Part shown: positions 62,894-63,726 of the stretch, piece by piece
How the letters are laid out: each line of letters starts with the position of its first letter
Numbering within the stretch: position 1 is the stretch's first letter
Translations under genes and position numbers: made by a program
Source: Babylonia areolata
Taxonomy: Eukaryota; Mollusca; Gastropoda; Neogastropoda; Buccinidae
Direction of reading: 5' to 3'
Assembly: GCF_041734735.1 (NCBI RefSeq)
Contig: NC_134901.1
Coordinates: forward strand, 17,693,302-17,757,301
DNA: 64,000 nucleotides
The notes under the pieces: generated by a model
The model's database searches: none
Seen by the model: the letters and a program-made list of their open reading frames with translations, nothing else
Told to the model about the DNA's origin: nothing

Positions 62894-63055
62894 TCTGACA
62901 CGGTTCCTGCTGTTGCATGTGACATTCAGCCCCAGTGCCCAGGCCTCGACCTGCTCCCCCCGCCAAACCCAAACCCCCCATCACCGCCCCCAAACCCAAA
63001 CCCTCCATCAAACGAGACTCCCCCCCCTCAGACGAAGACCCCAACGGCAGCTCCG
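4476..63055 (+). CDS. CARMIL: CARMIL (F-actin-uncapping protein, LRRC16A-like) gene, 33 internal coding exons, both ends outside the window
   Basis: CARMIL proteins bind and inhibit or uncap actin capping protein at the plasma membrane and link it to myosin-I and Arp2/3-driven actin assembly in lamellipodia. I identified the gene by reading its exons against remembered vertebrate CARMIL1: blocks such as [72 protein letters not shown] and the capping-protein motif RPKR occur in the same order. All 33 exons join in one frame (4438 bases); vertebrate CARMIL1 is about 1370 residues, so this protein is at least as long. All introns fit GT-AG; 16 of 33 donors are GTGAG and only three GTAAG. The start codon and first part of the PH-like domain are upstream; the stop is downstream. 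Invertebrates generally have one CARMIL, so no paralogue number is given. The family call is very secure; individual junctions are inferred without transcripts. Confidence 0.96.
5000..5059 (+). CDS. CARMIL: CARMIL exon 2: PH-like domain
   Basis: Encodes [20 protein letters not shown], corresponding to the vertebrate segment beginning LELTFSYLEIHG. It is phase 0 at both ends, with acceptor GTTTAACAG and donor GTAGTG running straight into a (TG)n tract. Confidence 0.88.
6050..6125. repeat. ~42-bp tandem duplication
   Basis: TTACTTGGAATGCAGCCTC is followed by TTACCTGGAATGTAGCCTC; two diverged copies. Confidence 0.8.
6664..6735. repeat. (CA)36 microsatellite
   Basis: An essentially perfect CA run. 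Reading frames across it are poly-(Thr-His) or poly-(Val-Cys) effects. Confidence 0.97.
8041..8262. repeat. CA-rich satellite with ATG-containing interruptions
   Basis: CACACA runs broken by CATGCG/CATGCA steps, then a pure (CA) run from about 8190. Low complexity throughout. Confidence 0.93.
8767..9007. repeat. ~95-bp tandem repeat, three diverged copies
   Basis: GCAAGTAAGGCAGTTCAGAC near 8776, GCAAGTAAGGCAGTTCAAAC near 8871 and GCAAGTATTAGGCATTTGG near 8953 head three related blocks. Confidence 0.75.
9134..9261 (+). CDS. CARMIL: CARMIL exon 3: end of PH-like domain
   Basis: Begins [13 protein letters not shown] and ends [16 protein letters not shown]. It aligns with the vertebrate stretch ending LAHIGTCLRKIFPGL, the C-terminal helix of the PH-like domain. 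Phase 0 to phase 2; acceptor CTGATTTCAG, donor GTGAGT. Confidence 0.95.
9262..9708 (+). other. Intron 3 (447 bp)
   Basis: Unique sequence with a short (CA)n near 9437-9460. The acceptor has GTGCCTGCTGCAG. Nothing else was recognised. Confidence 0.8.
9709..9877 (+). CDS. CARMIL: CARMIL exon 4: linker with GPCGGF signature
   Basis: Encodes [14 protein letters not shown] followed by the family signature GPCGGF, then [16 protein letters not shown]. It is GC-rich and has strong codon bias relative to the flanking intron. Phase 2 to phase 0; donor GTGAGT. Confidence 0.98.
9878..11239 (+). other. Intron 4 (1.36 kb)
   Basis: AT-rich unique sequence with a short TTTA run near 10610-10630 and (GT)n at 11000-11045. 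No element was recognised. Confidence 0.75.
11240..11313 (+). CDS. CARMIL: CARMIL exon 5: DVDTIY linker
   Basis: Encodes [19 protein letters not shown] then DHLIP, near-identical to vertebrate DVDTIYLTQDTRELNLQDF. Acceptor TGCCCCAG, donor GTGAGA; phase 0 to phase 2. Confidence 0.98.
12050..12121 (+). mobile_element. SINE family A, diverged 3' fragment
   Basis: GGTCATGTTCATAAG, then GTGAACATGGGAGTTGCAGC, match the 3' tail of the full copy at 25256-25643. The GAA tail is lost or mutated. Confidence 0.7.
12246..12405 (+). mobile_element. Dispersed repeat family F, copy 2
   Basis: Plus-strand partner of the block at 3688-3862. It is followed immediately by a TA microsatellite, as a 3' tail would be. 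Confidence 0.65.
12406..12457. repeat. (TA)26 microsatellite
   Basis: A pure TA run 56 bp before exon 6; it joins the end of a family F element. Confidence 0.96.
12514..12678 (+). CDS. CARMIL: CARMIL exon 6: first leucine-rich repeats
   Basis: Encodes [20 protein letters not shown], then [16 protein letters not shown] and [13 protein letters not shown]. It aligns with vertebrate LIPIIAALEYNQWFTKL. Start of the LRR solenoid. Phase 2 to phase 2; acceptor ACTATACAG, donor GTGAGT. Confidence 0.96.
13075..13372. repeat. ~75-bp tandem repeat, four diverged copies, ending ~50 bp before exon 7
   Basis: Each copy carries a GGGTTACGCCCATGACT-type segment and then TTATTTCAG or a close variant, which is acceptor-like. 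Copies start near 13085, 13155, 13235 and 13310. The real acceptor GTGTGGTTTCAG lies beyond the array. Confidence 0.85.
13424..13518 (+). CDS. CARMIL: CARMIL exon 7: LRR
   Basis: Encodes [15 protein letters not shown], then [15 protein letters not shown], a canonical LRR; vertebrate CARMIL has LHTINLAGNPLEDRG. Phase 2 to phase 1; donor GTAATA. Confidence 0.96.
13519..14532 (+). other. Intron 7, 5' part
   Basis: AT-rich sequence without a recognised element. From 14533 the intron is a minisatellite carrying a LINE insertion. Confidence 0.7.
14533..15871. repeat. ~57-bp minisatellite interrupted by a LINE, abutting exon 8
   Basis: Units of the type GGAGTTACCTGTTACCTGG, then ATGTGCTAGTGATTTAG and TAGAAGCTTGCTGACT, occur at 14533-14655 and again at 15662-15871. 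A LINE separates the two parts. The last unit (GGAGTTAACCTTCTACCTGG) runs into the acceptor GCGTGCTTGCAG of exon 8, so the splice site lies inside a diverged unit. Confidence 0.9.
14656..15661 (-). mobile_element. 5'-truncated LINE: reverse-transcriptase C-terminal region plus C2H2 finger
   Basis: Minus-strand translation starts at the end of the RT palm/thumb ([29 protein letters not shown]) and runs through [29 protein letters not shown]. It ends in a C2H2 finger ([16 protein letters not shown]) with a stop near 14760 and a short 3' UTR. One shift of frame near 15000 separates the RT part from the finger part; otherwise the frame is open over about 290 codons, so the copy is young. Only the 3' ~1 kb of the element is present. 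The insertion lies inside a minisatellite unit, with GAGTT on both sides as a possible short target duplication. It is a non-LTR retrotransposon; I do not assign a clade. Confidence 0.93.
15873..16063 (+). CDS. CARMIL: CARMIL exon 8: LRRs
   Basis: Encodes [20 protein letters not shown], then [12 protein letters not shown] and [17 protein letters not shown]. Aligns with vertebrate LPKGLKHLNLSKTSLS. Very GC-rich. Phase 1 to phase 0; donor GTGAGC. Confidence 0.97.
16115..16400. repeat. (TG)n satellite
   Basis: Several TG runs are separated by short CTCT and CATTTG interruptions, starting ~50 bp after the exon 8 donor. Confidence 0.95.
17069..17119 (-). mobile_element. Dispersed repeat family E, end fragment
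   Basis: TAATTACACATACTTAAC, then GTGCAGACTCCGGTAGG, match the end of the copy at 30715-30856 in the same orientation. Confidence 0.75.
17228..17305 (+). CDS. CARMIL: CARMIL exon 9: LRR
   Basis: Encodes [20 protein letters not shown] then DTAMDS; vertebrate has MYNFLAQPNAIVHLDLSNT. Phase 0 both ends; acceptor CTGTTACAG, donor GTGAGT. Confidence 0.96.
17380..17800. repeat. GAT/GGT trinucleotide satellite
   Basis: About 420 bp of GATGATG/GGTGGTG steps with some TTG interruptions. Frames through it read poly-Val/Met or poly-Ile/Thr and are not genes. Confidence 0.95.
17988..18115 (+). mobile_element. SINE family A, 5'-truncated copy with target-site duplications
   Basis: It matches the 3' third of the full SINE at 25256-25643 (GGTCATACACATAAAAGCCC, GTGAACGTGGGGGTTGCGGC, AAGAAGAAG tail). 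The 11-bp direct repeat GAATGGATTAT flanks it at 17977-17987 and 18116-18126, so the truncation happened at insertion. Confidence 0.92.
18269..18290. repeat. Poly-C tract
   Basis: Twenty or so C in a row, followed by poly-T. Confidence 0.9.
18472..18745 (+). mobile_element. SINE family D, copy 1
   Basis: The 3' part (GAGAAGATTGGGCCCTGC, GACGCAATGGATATGAATTC, AAAAGGCTATGGGACTTTGG) aligns with 51807-52127. The 5' tRNA-like head is only partly recognisable after the poly-T. Confidence 0.75.
19504..19688 (+). CDS. CARMIL: CARMIL exon 10: LRRs
   Basis: Encodes [28 protein letters not shown] and [17 protein letters not shown]. Aligns with vertebrate LAVLNLSRTVFSHRKGKE and SFKQFFSSS. Acceptor GTTGTCCTGCAG, donor GTGAGA; phase 0 to phase 2. 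Confidence 0.97.
19689..20683 (+). other. Intron 10 (995 bp)
   Basis: AT-rich; holds a family E repeat at 19886-20040. The acceptor is TACCTAAG, not the usual CAG. Confidence 0.75.
19886..20040 (+). mobile_element. Dispersed repeat family E, copy 1 (diverged)
   Basis: CGGGAGGTTATTAG, GGATAGTAGTTTAGACAGGA, CAGACCTCTGCCGGAGT and AGGAGGAAAATTTCC align with 27722-27880. Confidence 0.8.
20684..20835 (+). CDS. CARMIL: CARMIL exon 11: LRRs
   Basis: Encodes [37 protein letters not shown] and [10 protein letters not shown]; vertebrate has [20 protein letters not shown] and SLDISDNG. Frame fixes the start after CCTAAG. Phase 2 to phase 1; donor GTGCGT. Confidence 0.95.
20836..21697 (+). other. Intron 11 (862 bp), mostly satellite
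   Basis: (GT)n at 20926-20986 and 21163-21190 face (CA)n at 21306-21450, then CTCT to 21500 and (CCA)n at 21602-21632. The acceptor TTGGTGTTCCCAG follows another GT run. Confidence 0.9.
21698..21797 (+). CDS. CARMIL: CARMIL exon 12: LRR
   Basis: Encodes [15 protein letters not shown], then [16 protein letters not shown]; vertebrate has IQHLALGKNFNNMKSK. Phase 1 to phase 2; donor GTAGGT. Confidence 0.96.
21798..22724 (+). other. Intron 12 (927 bp)
   Basis: A-rich, with a diverged SINE A tail at 22214-22293. Nothing else was recognised. Confidence 0.75.
22214..22293 (+). mobile_element. SINE family A, 3' fragment
   Basis: AATGGTCATATGGGTAAATG, GTGAATGTGGGAGTTGCAGC and a GAAGAAGAAG tail match the family. 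ATTTGTGAG and ATTTGTAAG at its two sides may be a decayed target duplication. Confidence 0.82.
22725..22779 (+). CDS. CARMIL: CARMIL exon 13
   Basis: Encodes [18 protein letters not shown] after completing a split Lys codon; vertebrate has LTPVLDNLVQMIQDEE. Only 55 bp. Phase 2 to phase 0; acceptor TTACCCCCCAG, donor GTGAGT. Confidence 0.93.
22780..23708 (+). other. Intron 13 (929 bp)
   Basis: (GT)n at 22893-22976 with a GAGA interruption; the rest is unique, T-rich toward 23430-23520. Confidence 0.8.
23709..23812 (+). CDS. CARMIL: CARMIL exon 14: LRRs
   Basis: Encodes [32 protein letters not shown]; vertebrate has [14 protein letters not shown] and [17 protein letters not shown]. Phase 0 to phase 2; donor GTAACT. 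Confidence 0.98.
24130..24660 (+). mobile_element. Decayed CR1/L2-like LINE 3' end
   Basis: Fragments of the usual RT C-terminal tail are readable in several frames: [24 protein letters not shown], then [12 protein letters not shown]. The 3' UTR resembles 57720-57850 (GTTTTATCTTTCAT, ATGAGTGTGAAAG / ATGTGAATGACTGG, TTTGATTTGC). It ends in (ATT)n at about 24630-24655. Several stops and shifts show it is old. Confidence 0.72.
24761..24898 (+). CDS. CARMIL: CARMIL exon 15: LRRs
   Basis: Encodes [20 protein letters not shown], then [20 protein letters not shown]; near-identical to vertebrate [16 protein letters not shown]. Phase 2 to phase 2; acceptor TGTGATCAG, donor GTGAGT. Confidence 0.98.
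24899..25892 (+). other. Intron 15 (994 bp)
   Basis: Dominated by the complete SINE A at 25256-25643. The flanks are unique. Confidence 0.85.
25256..25643 (+). mobile_element. SINE family A, complete tRNA-derived copy with 12-bp target-site duplications
   Basis: The head is tRNA-like: A box TAGCCGAATGG at 25267-25277 and B box GGTTCGAATCA at 25311-25321. The body is ~300 bp, and the end is GTGAACGTGGGAGTTGCAGC followed by (GAA)n. The 12-bp repeat AGAAATGCTATA flanks it exactly (25244-25255 and 25644-25655), showing LINE-style retroposition. It is the reference copy for the partial copies elsewhere in the window. The head is not a functional tRNA because the cloverleaf is not maintained past the B box. 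Confidence 0.95.
25893..25986 (+). CDS. CARMIL: CARMIL exon 16: end of LRR solenoid
   Basis: Encodes [14 protein letters not shown] and ERTETALQK; vertebrate has NYTLRFMPIPMYDAS and TEDALQKIE. Phase 2 to phase 0; acceptor GTGTGTTTCAG, donor GTGAGA. Confidence 0.97.
26112..26235 (-). mobile_element. SINE family C, 3' fragment
   Basis: The reverse complement reads AAGCGCATTGGGTTATGCTG, CAGGCATCTGCTTAGCAGATG and GAACGCAGTGACGCCTCC. It matches 58150-58235. It includes the near-palindrome CATCTGCTTAGCAGATG. Confidence 0.85.
27515..27556 (+). promoter_or_regulatory. (TG)n-type splice acceptor of exon 17
   Basis: A TG run of about 17 units is separated from the AG by only TTGGC. No conventional pyrimidine tract is present. 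UG repeats at acceptors are known binding sites for TDP-43/CELF-type proteins in vertebrates (for example CFTR exon 9), so regulated use is possible. Confidence 0.7.
27557..27655 (+). CDS. CARMIL: CARMIL exon 17: start of helical domain
   Basis: Encodes [20 protein letters not shown], then [13 protein letters not shown]; vertebrate has IENYLLRNHETRKY and YRLQQGIVTSTTQQ. Phase 0 both ends; donor GTACGT. Confidence 0.97.
27656..28515 (+). other. Intron 17 (860 bp)
   Basis: Family E repeat at 27722-27880, the rest unique. Acceptor TGTTTTCCCAG. Confidence 0.8.
27722..27880 (+). mobile_element. Dispersed repeat family E, copy 2
   Basis: AGGAGGTTATCGGCTGTAGC, TAGTAGTTTGCACAGGACAG, TCTGCACTTGTAAGTATG and GAAAATTTCC. 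Closely matches 30715-30856 in opposite orientation. Confidence 0.88.
28516..28644 (+). CDS. CARMIL: CARMIL exon 18: helical domain
   Basis: Encodes [39 protein letters not shown]; vertebrate has MIDRICVKVQDHLNSL and SAERLMRDAKNSK. Phase 0 both ends; donor GTCAGT. Confidence 0.97.
28660..29025. repeat. ~120-bp tandem repeat, three copies, right after the exon 18 donor
   Basis: The segment TTATTACTTTCTCTTGAACT or a close variant recurs near 28726, 28842 and 28965. Each is preceded by GTTTTTGTT and followed by CCATTCCATTCTACAC. Copies are ~5-10% diverged. Intron 18 (28645-29319) is otherwise unique. Confidence 0.9.
29320..29436 (+). CDS. CARMIL: CARMIL exon 19: helical domain
   Basis: Encodes [20 protein letters not shown], then [17 protein letters not shown]; vertebrate has SKTLLPNLYH and LESMAGEVTRVVDEQ. 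Phase 0 both ends; acceptor CTGTTTCAG, weak donor GTGTAT. Confidence 0.93.
29437..29830 (+). other. Intron 19 (394 bp) with a CR1/L2-like LINE tail
   Basis: 29630-29715 reads TATTGTGCTTTGAGCC, then AATCACAATACAGATAAAAT and ATTGTTGTTATT. This is the typical form of a CR1/L2-type LINE terminus. It is too short and diverged to be certain. Confidence 0.5.
29831..29893 (+). CDS. CARMIL: CARMIL exon 20: helical domain
   Basis: Encodes [20 protein letters not shown] plus K; vertebrate has [20 protein letters not shown]. Phase 0 both ends; acceptor GTGTTTTCAG, donor GTGAGA. Confidence 0.94.
29894..30379 (+). other. Intron 20 (486 bp)
   Basis: (GT)n at 30084-30139 and GAGA at 30216-30240. A strong-looking acceptor TGTGTTTTCAG at 30343-30353 lies 26 bp before the frame-consistent one. 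Confidence 0.85.
30380..30489 (+). CDS. CARMIL: CARMIL exon 21: helical domain
   Basis: Encodes [33 protein letters not shown]; vertebrate has [21 protein letters not shown]. Phase 0 to phase 2. The acceptor TGGGTTGACAG has a poor pyrimidine tract, but it is the only one that keeps the frame. Donor GTTTGT. Confidence 0.93.
30715..30856 (-). mobile_element. Dispersed repeat family E, copy 3
   Basis: The reverse complement reads GGAGGTTATCGGCTGTAGC, TCGTTTTCTCCGCACAGGCG and ends AAGTATGTGTAATTAA. It matches 27722-27880 and the fragment at 17069-17119. Confidence 0.88.
31145..32400 (-). mobile_element. Decayed L1/Tx1-like LINE, RT C-terminal region and 3' end
   Basis: The minus strand, read in shifting frames, gives the usual order seen after the RT domain in L1/Tx1-type elements. 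FWKDIFYFYGQF lies near 32180. A short loop follows with KDG then FVSHGMF near 31990. [14 protein letters not shown] is near 31745. A zinc-knuckle-like [18 protein letters not shown] comes next at 31550-31610, followed by [14 protein letters not shown]. An AATAAA lies near 31172 at the 3' side. Many stops and shifts show it is old; clade assignment is from pattern memory. Confidence 0.7.
32920..33007 (+). CDS. CARMIL: CARMIL exon 22: end of helical domain
   Basis: Encodes [20 protein letters not shown], then KLSDSHKDL; vertebrate has [20 protein letters not shown]. Phase 2 to phase 0; acceptor TTTTTCCCCAG, donor GTGAGT. Confidence 0.96.
33690..34910 (+). repeat. ~42-bp acceptor-bearing minisatellite running into exon 23
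   Basis: About 28 units of the type TCCTGTCTTTCAGACCAGTT, then AGCACAGAAACA and CAGGAGTAAA. Four consecutive units (34269-34436) are almost identical; the outer units are diverged and vary in length. Each unit has a pyrimidine run and CAG/A like a 3' splice site. The last unit (TCCTGTCTTGCAG/ACCAACC) supplies the real acceptor of exon 23. Used in phase 0, the common unit would read ACC AGT TAG, a stop at the third codon. 33008-33690 is unique. Confidence 0.93.
34911..35069 (+). CDS. CARMIL: CARMIL exon 23: end of helical domain, acidic/basic tract
   Basis: Encodes [20 protein letters not shown], then a Lys/Glu-rich tract [15 protein letters not shown]. The first residues fit vertebrate HKLADHFSRRGK. 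Phase 0 both ends; donor GTAAGT. The first bases of the exon derive from the last unit of the minisatellite. Confidence 0.9.
35186..35570. repeat. (CA)n satellite cluster
   Basis: A long CA run at 35198-35255, then mixed CA/TG-interrupted repeats to 35570. Confidence 0.95.
37236..37342 (+). mobile_element. SINE family A, 3' fragment
   Basis: TACCCCTGAAACTGGAGTAT, AATGGTCATATATGTGTAC and GTGAATGTGGGAGTTG match the family; the GAA tail is reduced. Confidence 0.82.
37755..37888. mobile_element. Palindromic MITE-like element, 134 bp
   Basis: The ends are inverted (CTGGGT ... ACCCAG). The inner arms AAGTTTGCTTAGTGTTAAG and CTTAATGCTAAGCAAACTT pair over ~22 bp with two mismatches around a ~28-bp loop. 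This is the layout of a foldback or MITE element. No clear target duplication was seen. Confidence 0.65.
39283..39452. repeat. ~35-bp tandem repeat, about five copies
   Basis: Unit GATTGGTTAATGTTTTAAAG, then TGGATAAAATCATGA. The last copies are shortened. Confidence 0.92.
40163..40264. repeat. ~50-bp tandem duplication
   Basis: GTTTAGGTATTGCTCAGTTT, then AGGGTGAAGTGAGTGCAG and TGGGTGAGAG, present twice without visible mismatch. Confidence 0.92.
41638..42560. repeat. ~31-45-bp minisatellite split by a SINE
   Basis: Units TGATATATTGGCAGCAGACA, then GGTTTACTT, with variable lengths, at 41638-41891 and 42295-42560. A family B SINE sits between the two parts. Confidence 0.9.
41892..42294 (+). 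mobile_element. SINE family B, complete tRNA-derived copy
   Basis: A box TGGCCTAGAGG near 41901 and B box GGTTCGAATCA at 41952-41962. The body contains CTCCACTAGACCTTGAGTGG, GGTCCCGTGTGCAGCATGC and GGCAAAATTCTGTAG. The tail is AAATACAAATAC. It matches 53918-54324 in reverse. It was inserted into a minisatellite. Confidence 0.93.
42783..42925 (-). mobile_element. SINE family A, antisense fragment
   Basis: CCATGGGCTGCATCTCCCAT, GGACTTTTACATGCGAA and TTTCAGGGGTGTGTGTGCTG are the reverse complement of the family 3' half. Confidence 0.83.
43250..43282. repeat. Poly-T tract
   Basis: Over 30 T in a row. Confidence 0.95.
45497..45519. repeat. Poly-G tract
   Basis: About 23 G in a row; may form a quadruplex. 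The length is assembly-sensitive. Confidence 0.95.
45988..46057 (+). CDS. CARMIL: CARMIL exon 24: basic SKRKS segment
   Basis: Encodes [20 protein letters not shown], then SVIG; vertebrate has [20 protein letters not shown]. Basic and likely phosphorylatable. Phase 0 to phase 1; acceptor TTTTTTCCAG, donor GTTTGT. Confidence 0.94.
46058..47973 (+). other. Intron 24 (1.9 kb)
   Basis: AT-rich; a short (TG)n at 47890-47916 lies ~55 bp before the next exon. No transposon was recognised. Confidence 0.7.
47974..48066 (+). CDS. CARMIL: CARMIL exon 25: disordered linker
   Basis: Encodes [20 protein letters not shown], then [11 protein letters not shown]. No specific vertebrate match; accepted on exact frame, GC-rich coding composition and good splice sites (TTGACAG, GTGAGG). 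Phase 1 both ends. Confidence 0.85.
48067..49435 (+). other. Intron 25 (1.37 kb)
   Basis: Poly-A at 49048-49076, (GT)n at 49180-49211. Nothing else was recognised. Confidence 0.75.
49436..49504 (+). CDS. CARMIL: CARMIL exon 26: acidic linker before the capping-protein motif
   Basis: Encodes [20 protein letters not shown], then VSK. Vertebrate CARMIL has a comparable acidic stretch before the motif. Phase 1 both ends, so it could be skipped without shifting the frame. Acceptor TTTCCTTCAG, donor GTGGGT. Confidence 0.87.
49505..52178 (+). other. Intron 26 (2.7 kb)
   Basis: (GT)n at 49554-49580, C-rich low complexity at 49680-49715 and 50545-50565, GTCT/ATCT repeats at 51395-51425, and a SINE family D at 51807-52127 ending ~50 bp before exon 27. 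49820-51390 is otherwise unique. Confidence 0.75.
51807..52127 (+). mobile_element. SINE family D, complete copy
   Basis: tRNA-like head with A-box-like TGGCTGAATCAG near 51822 and B-box-like GGTTTGAGGCC at 51865-51875. Then CTTGGGAAAGTCACGCTGTG, TGAATGGGTACCTGACTGCA and GGTATGAATTCACTGCCC. The 3' part matches 18590-18745. Confidence 0.85.
52179..52319 (+). CDS. CARMIL: CARMIL exon 27: capping-protein interaction (CPI) motif
   Basis: Encodes the segment [14 protein letters not shown], then [13 protein letters not shown] (52250-52288), then [11 protein letters not shown]. The core fits the CPI consensus L-x-H-x-T-x-x-R-P-K, which binds capping protein and weakens its hold on barbed ends. Two deviations are visible: Asn replaces the usual Thr, and the downstream Pro is at +10 after RPK instead of +7. 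Phase 1 both ends; acceptor TGATTTGCAG, donor GTACTG. Skipping this exon would remove capping-protein binding without shifting the frame. Confidence 0.97.
52320..53721 (+). other. Intron 27 (1.4 kb)
   Basis: Unique AT-rich sequence with a G-rich run at 53455-53478 and (TG)n at 53645-53698. No element was recognised. Confidence 0.7.
53722..53866 (+). CDS. CARMIL: CARMIL exon 28: region after CPI, possible divergent CSI
   Basis: Encodes [20 protein letters not shown], then [18 protein letters not shown]. Vertebrates have the CARMIL-specific interaction motif (GRVDEGVDEFFTKK) at this position. [11 protein letters not shown] is at most a weak counterpart. Phase 1 to phase 2; acceptor TGTGACCAG, donor GTAAGT. 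Confidence 0.9.
53918..54324 (-). mobile_element. SINE family B, antisense complete copy
   Basis: The reverse complement of 41892-42294: tail ATTTGTATTTGTATTT, body CAGAATTTTGCCAGGGA and CCACTCAAGGTCTAGTGGAG, B box as GATTCGAACCAGC. TACGTTGA and TACGTGGA at the two ends may be a short target duplication. It begins 51 bp after the exon 28 donor. Confidence 0.92.
54387..54754 (-). mobile_element. SINE family A, antisense near-complete copy
   Basis: CTTCTGCATTCATGGACTGT through GGTCTGCACATATGATAAC to the tRNA-like head (ATTCGACCACAGTACC). Direct repeats TATCTTTTAACTT (54374-54386) and TATCTTTAACTT (54755-54766) flank it, differing by one T. Confidence 0.9.
54767..55205 (+). other. Intron 28, 3' part
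   Basis: Unique sequence between the SINE pair and exon 29; nothing recognised. Confidence 0.7.
55206..55325 (+). CDS. CARMIL: CARMIL exon 29: WSPMSYIKD and Lys/Glu tract
   Basis: Encodes [20 protein letters not shown], followed by about 20 residues of only Lys and Glu. Vertebrate CARMIL has KKW and then KKKRDS in a similar place. The KE tract is low complexity, coded by AAG/GAG repeats and likely variable in length. Phase 2 both ends; acceptor TTGTTTTCAG, donor GTAAGT. Confidence 0.93.
55532..55697. repeat. ATC/ACC trinucleotide satellite in intron 29
   Basis: About 165 bp of CATCATCACC steps ending 62 bp before exon 30. It is the reverse-strand equivalent of the GAT/GGT block at 17380-17800. 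Confidence 0.95.
55760..56244 (+). CDS. CARMIL: CARMIL exon 30: SGFSNFF basic segment and long disordered tail
   Basis: Begins [20 protein letters not shown]; vertebrate CARMIL1 has SSGFLNLIKSRSKSER, in the region implicated in plasma-membrane binding. The remaining ~140 residues are Ser/Pro/Lys-rich ([54 protein letters not shown]). Largest exon found, 485 bp; phase 2 to phase 1; acceptor GGTTTTGCAG, donor GTGAGT. Confidence 0.95.
56313..56440. repeat. ~84-bp tandem duplication
   Basis: TTTTGTTTTGCTGCTTTTGA, then a TAGTGTTTCAGTATCTGTT-type segment, occurs twice (near 56313 and 56390). Confidence 0.88.
56862..57464. repeat. 27-bp minisatellite, about 21 copies
   Basis: Unit CACTATGCCTGTACATTCAC, then AACACAC, with variants (TTTGCATTC, GTGCATTC, TTTACAACA) and some shortened units. 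Because 27 is divisible by 3, all three plus frames stay open for over 200 codons; this is a repeat effect. Confidence 0.97.
57480..57860 (+). mobile_element. CR1/L2-like LINE 3' end
   Basis: Degenerate coding tail followed by a 3' UTR (GTTTTATCTTTCATTCC, GAGCTATGCACGCATGTGAA, GCATTTTGATTTGCTGAG, GTGCTGTATAAATAC) that matches 24490-24640. Likely the same family as the LINE in intron 14. Confidence 0.7.
57863..58238 (+). mobile_element. SINE family C, complete tRNA-derived copy, 50 bp before exon 31
   Basis: A box TGGCAAAATGG at 57877-57887, B box GGTTTGAATCC at 57929-57939. The middle contains GGTCCTGTGTGCAGCACACA, related to SINE B. The 3' core TTTTGGGTTATGATTCTGGC, then CATCTGCCTAGCAGATG and GTGGTGCAGCGTAA, is shared with 26112-26235. 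Confidence 0.9.
58288..58439 (+). CDS. CARMIL: CARMIL exon 31: conserved [11 protein letters not shown] block
   Basis: Encodes an acidic start ([11 protein letters not shown]), then [29 protein letters not shown]; vertebrate has YGVQVMGSGLLAEMKAKQEK. Phase 1 to phase 0; acceptor TGTGTGTGCAG, donor GTGAGA. Confidence 0.96.
58461..59778. repeat. 33-bp minisatellite, about 40 copies, 21 bp after the exon 31 donor
   Basis: Unit GAGACTGGTTTCTGTTGGTT, then GTCCTTTGTGCCA, with a second version GAGATTGTTTTCTGTTGG in an irregular alternation. The length is a multiple of 3, so long frames stay open on both strands, including one of 456 codons on the minus strand. Neither composition nor homology supports a gene. 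59780-60500 holds no element except CA/CACT satellites. Confidence 0.97.
60317..60415. repeat. (CA)n(CACT)n satellite before exon 32
   Basis: A CA run to 60366, then CTCACTCACTCACC-type repeats to 60415. Confidence 0.95.
60502..60934 (+). CDS. CARMIL: CARMIL exon 32: proline-rich tail with [11 protein letters not shown]
   Basis: Encodes [17 protein letters not shown], then [14 protein letters not shown]; vertebrate CARMIL1 has [22 protein letters not shown] follows, a second possible SH3-ligand. Then comes a run of about nine Ala coded by GCT repeats (60805-60836) and a Ser/Thr/Ala-rich stretch. A His/Asn/Gln cluster (NNNHHQHQ) lies near the start. The tail probably binds SH3 domains such as that of class-I myosin. 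Phase 0 to phase 1; acceptor ACTCTGACAG, donor GTCTGT. Confidence 0.96.
61071..61230. repeat. ~55-bp CA-rich tandem repeat, about four copies
   Basis: Units combine CACACAAACACACACACTTA with ACACTGTATAGATAGATAT or variants. Confidence 0.85.
62408..62879. repeat. Higher-order (CA)n/(CT)n satellite and (AT)n run
   Basis: CA runs broken by CACCACACAGAGCCACT or CACCACACAGACTC blocks recur several times, with a (CT)n run at 62612-62645. An AT run at 62830-62879 ends 50 bp before exon 33. Confidence 0.95.
62930..63055 (+). CDS. CARMIL: CARMIL exon 33: proline-rich PKPKP segment
   Basis: Encodes [20 protein letters not shown], then [20 protein letters not shown]. Vertebrate CARMIL has RPVIPQKPRTASRP in this region. 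Strong SH3-ligand character. Phase 1 both ends; acceptor GTGACATTCAG, donor GTGAGT. At least one more exon with the stop codon must follow outside the window. Confidence 0.94.
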
Positions 63056-63686
63056 GTGAGTGTTTGAGCCATGATGATGGATACCACTGTGGTCAGCCGG
63101 GAAAAAGAAGGTTGCATGGCATTCTTTTATCACAGTCCCCAGGCCTTCAGGGGTTTGGGGGGAGGGGGGGATTTTTTTTATTTATTTTTTTTTTTAAATA
63201 TGTAATTTTTGTTCCTCACCATTTTATTTGTTAGCTCTCTGGCTCCCTGTCCTAAGGATGTAGAGTGTATTATAAATACCCATTATTATTATTATTACTA
63301 TTACTATTAGATAATTATTTAAGTCCTTTGCTGATGTTGCTTCATGGCTTTTTTTTTCTAAGAGGAAAAGATTTCATGTATACCTTTTCTATGCTAGAAG
63401 TGACCAAAAAAAGATTATAAAGTAAGTAGAATTTCAAAGCCATGCAAAGATCTGCAGGAAAACCTTTAATTTTTTTTCTTCTTTTATCACTTTTCCTGAA
63501 CCGTTGGACAAGATGTAGGCAATACAGCTGAGTGCATCCAAAACAGGACAGGAAGTAACTTGACTTTTCTCACAACAAACAAAAACCATCCAGATACCTA
63601 AAGACAGCGACTTTTTTGATCAGATGGAAAGTCTCCTGTTGGATGAGGTCACCACAGCAAGAGACTCATCTTTTTGAAGACATCAT

Positions 63687-63726
<40 letters not shown>

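Larger units (their letters stand above)
60935..62929 (+). other. Intron 32 (2.0 kb)
   Basis: A ~55-bp CA-rich tandem repeat at 61071-61230, CA satellites 62408-62800, (AT)n at 62830-62879. 61480-62400 is unique AT-rich sequence. Confidence 0.8.
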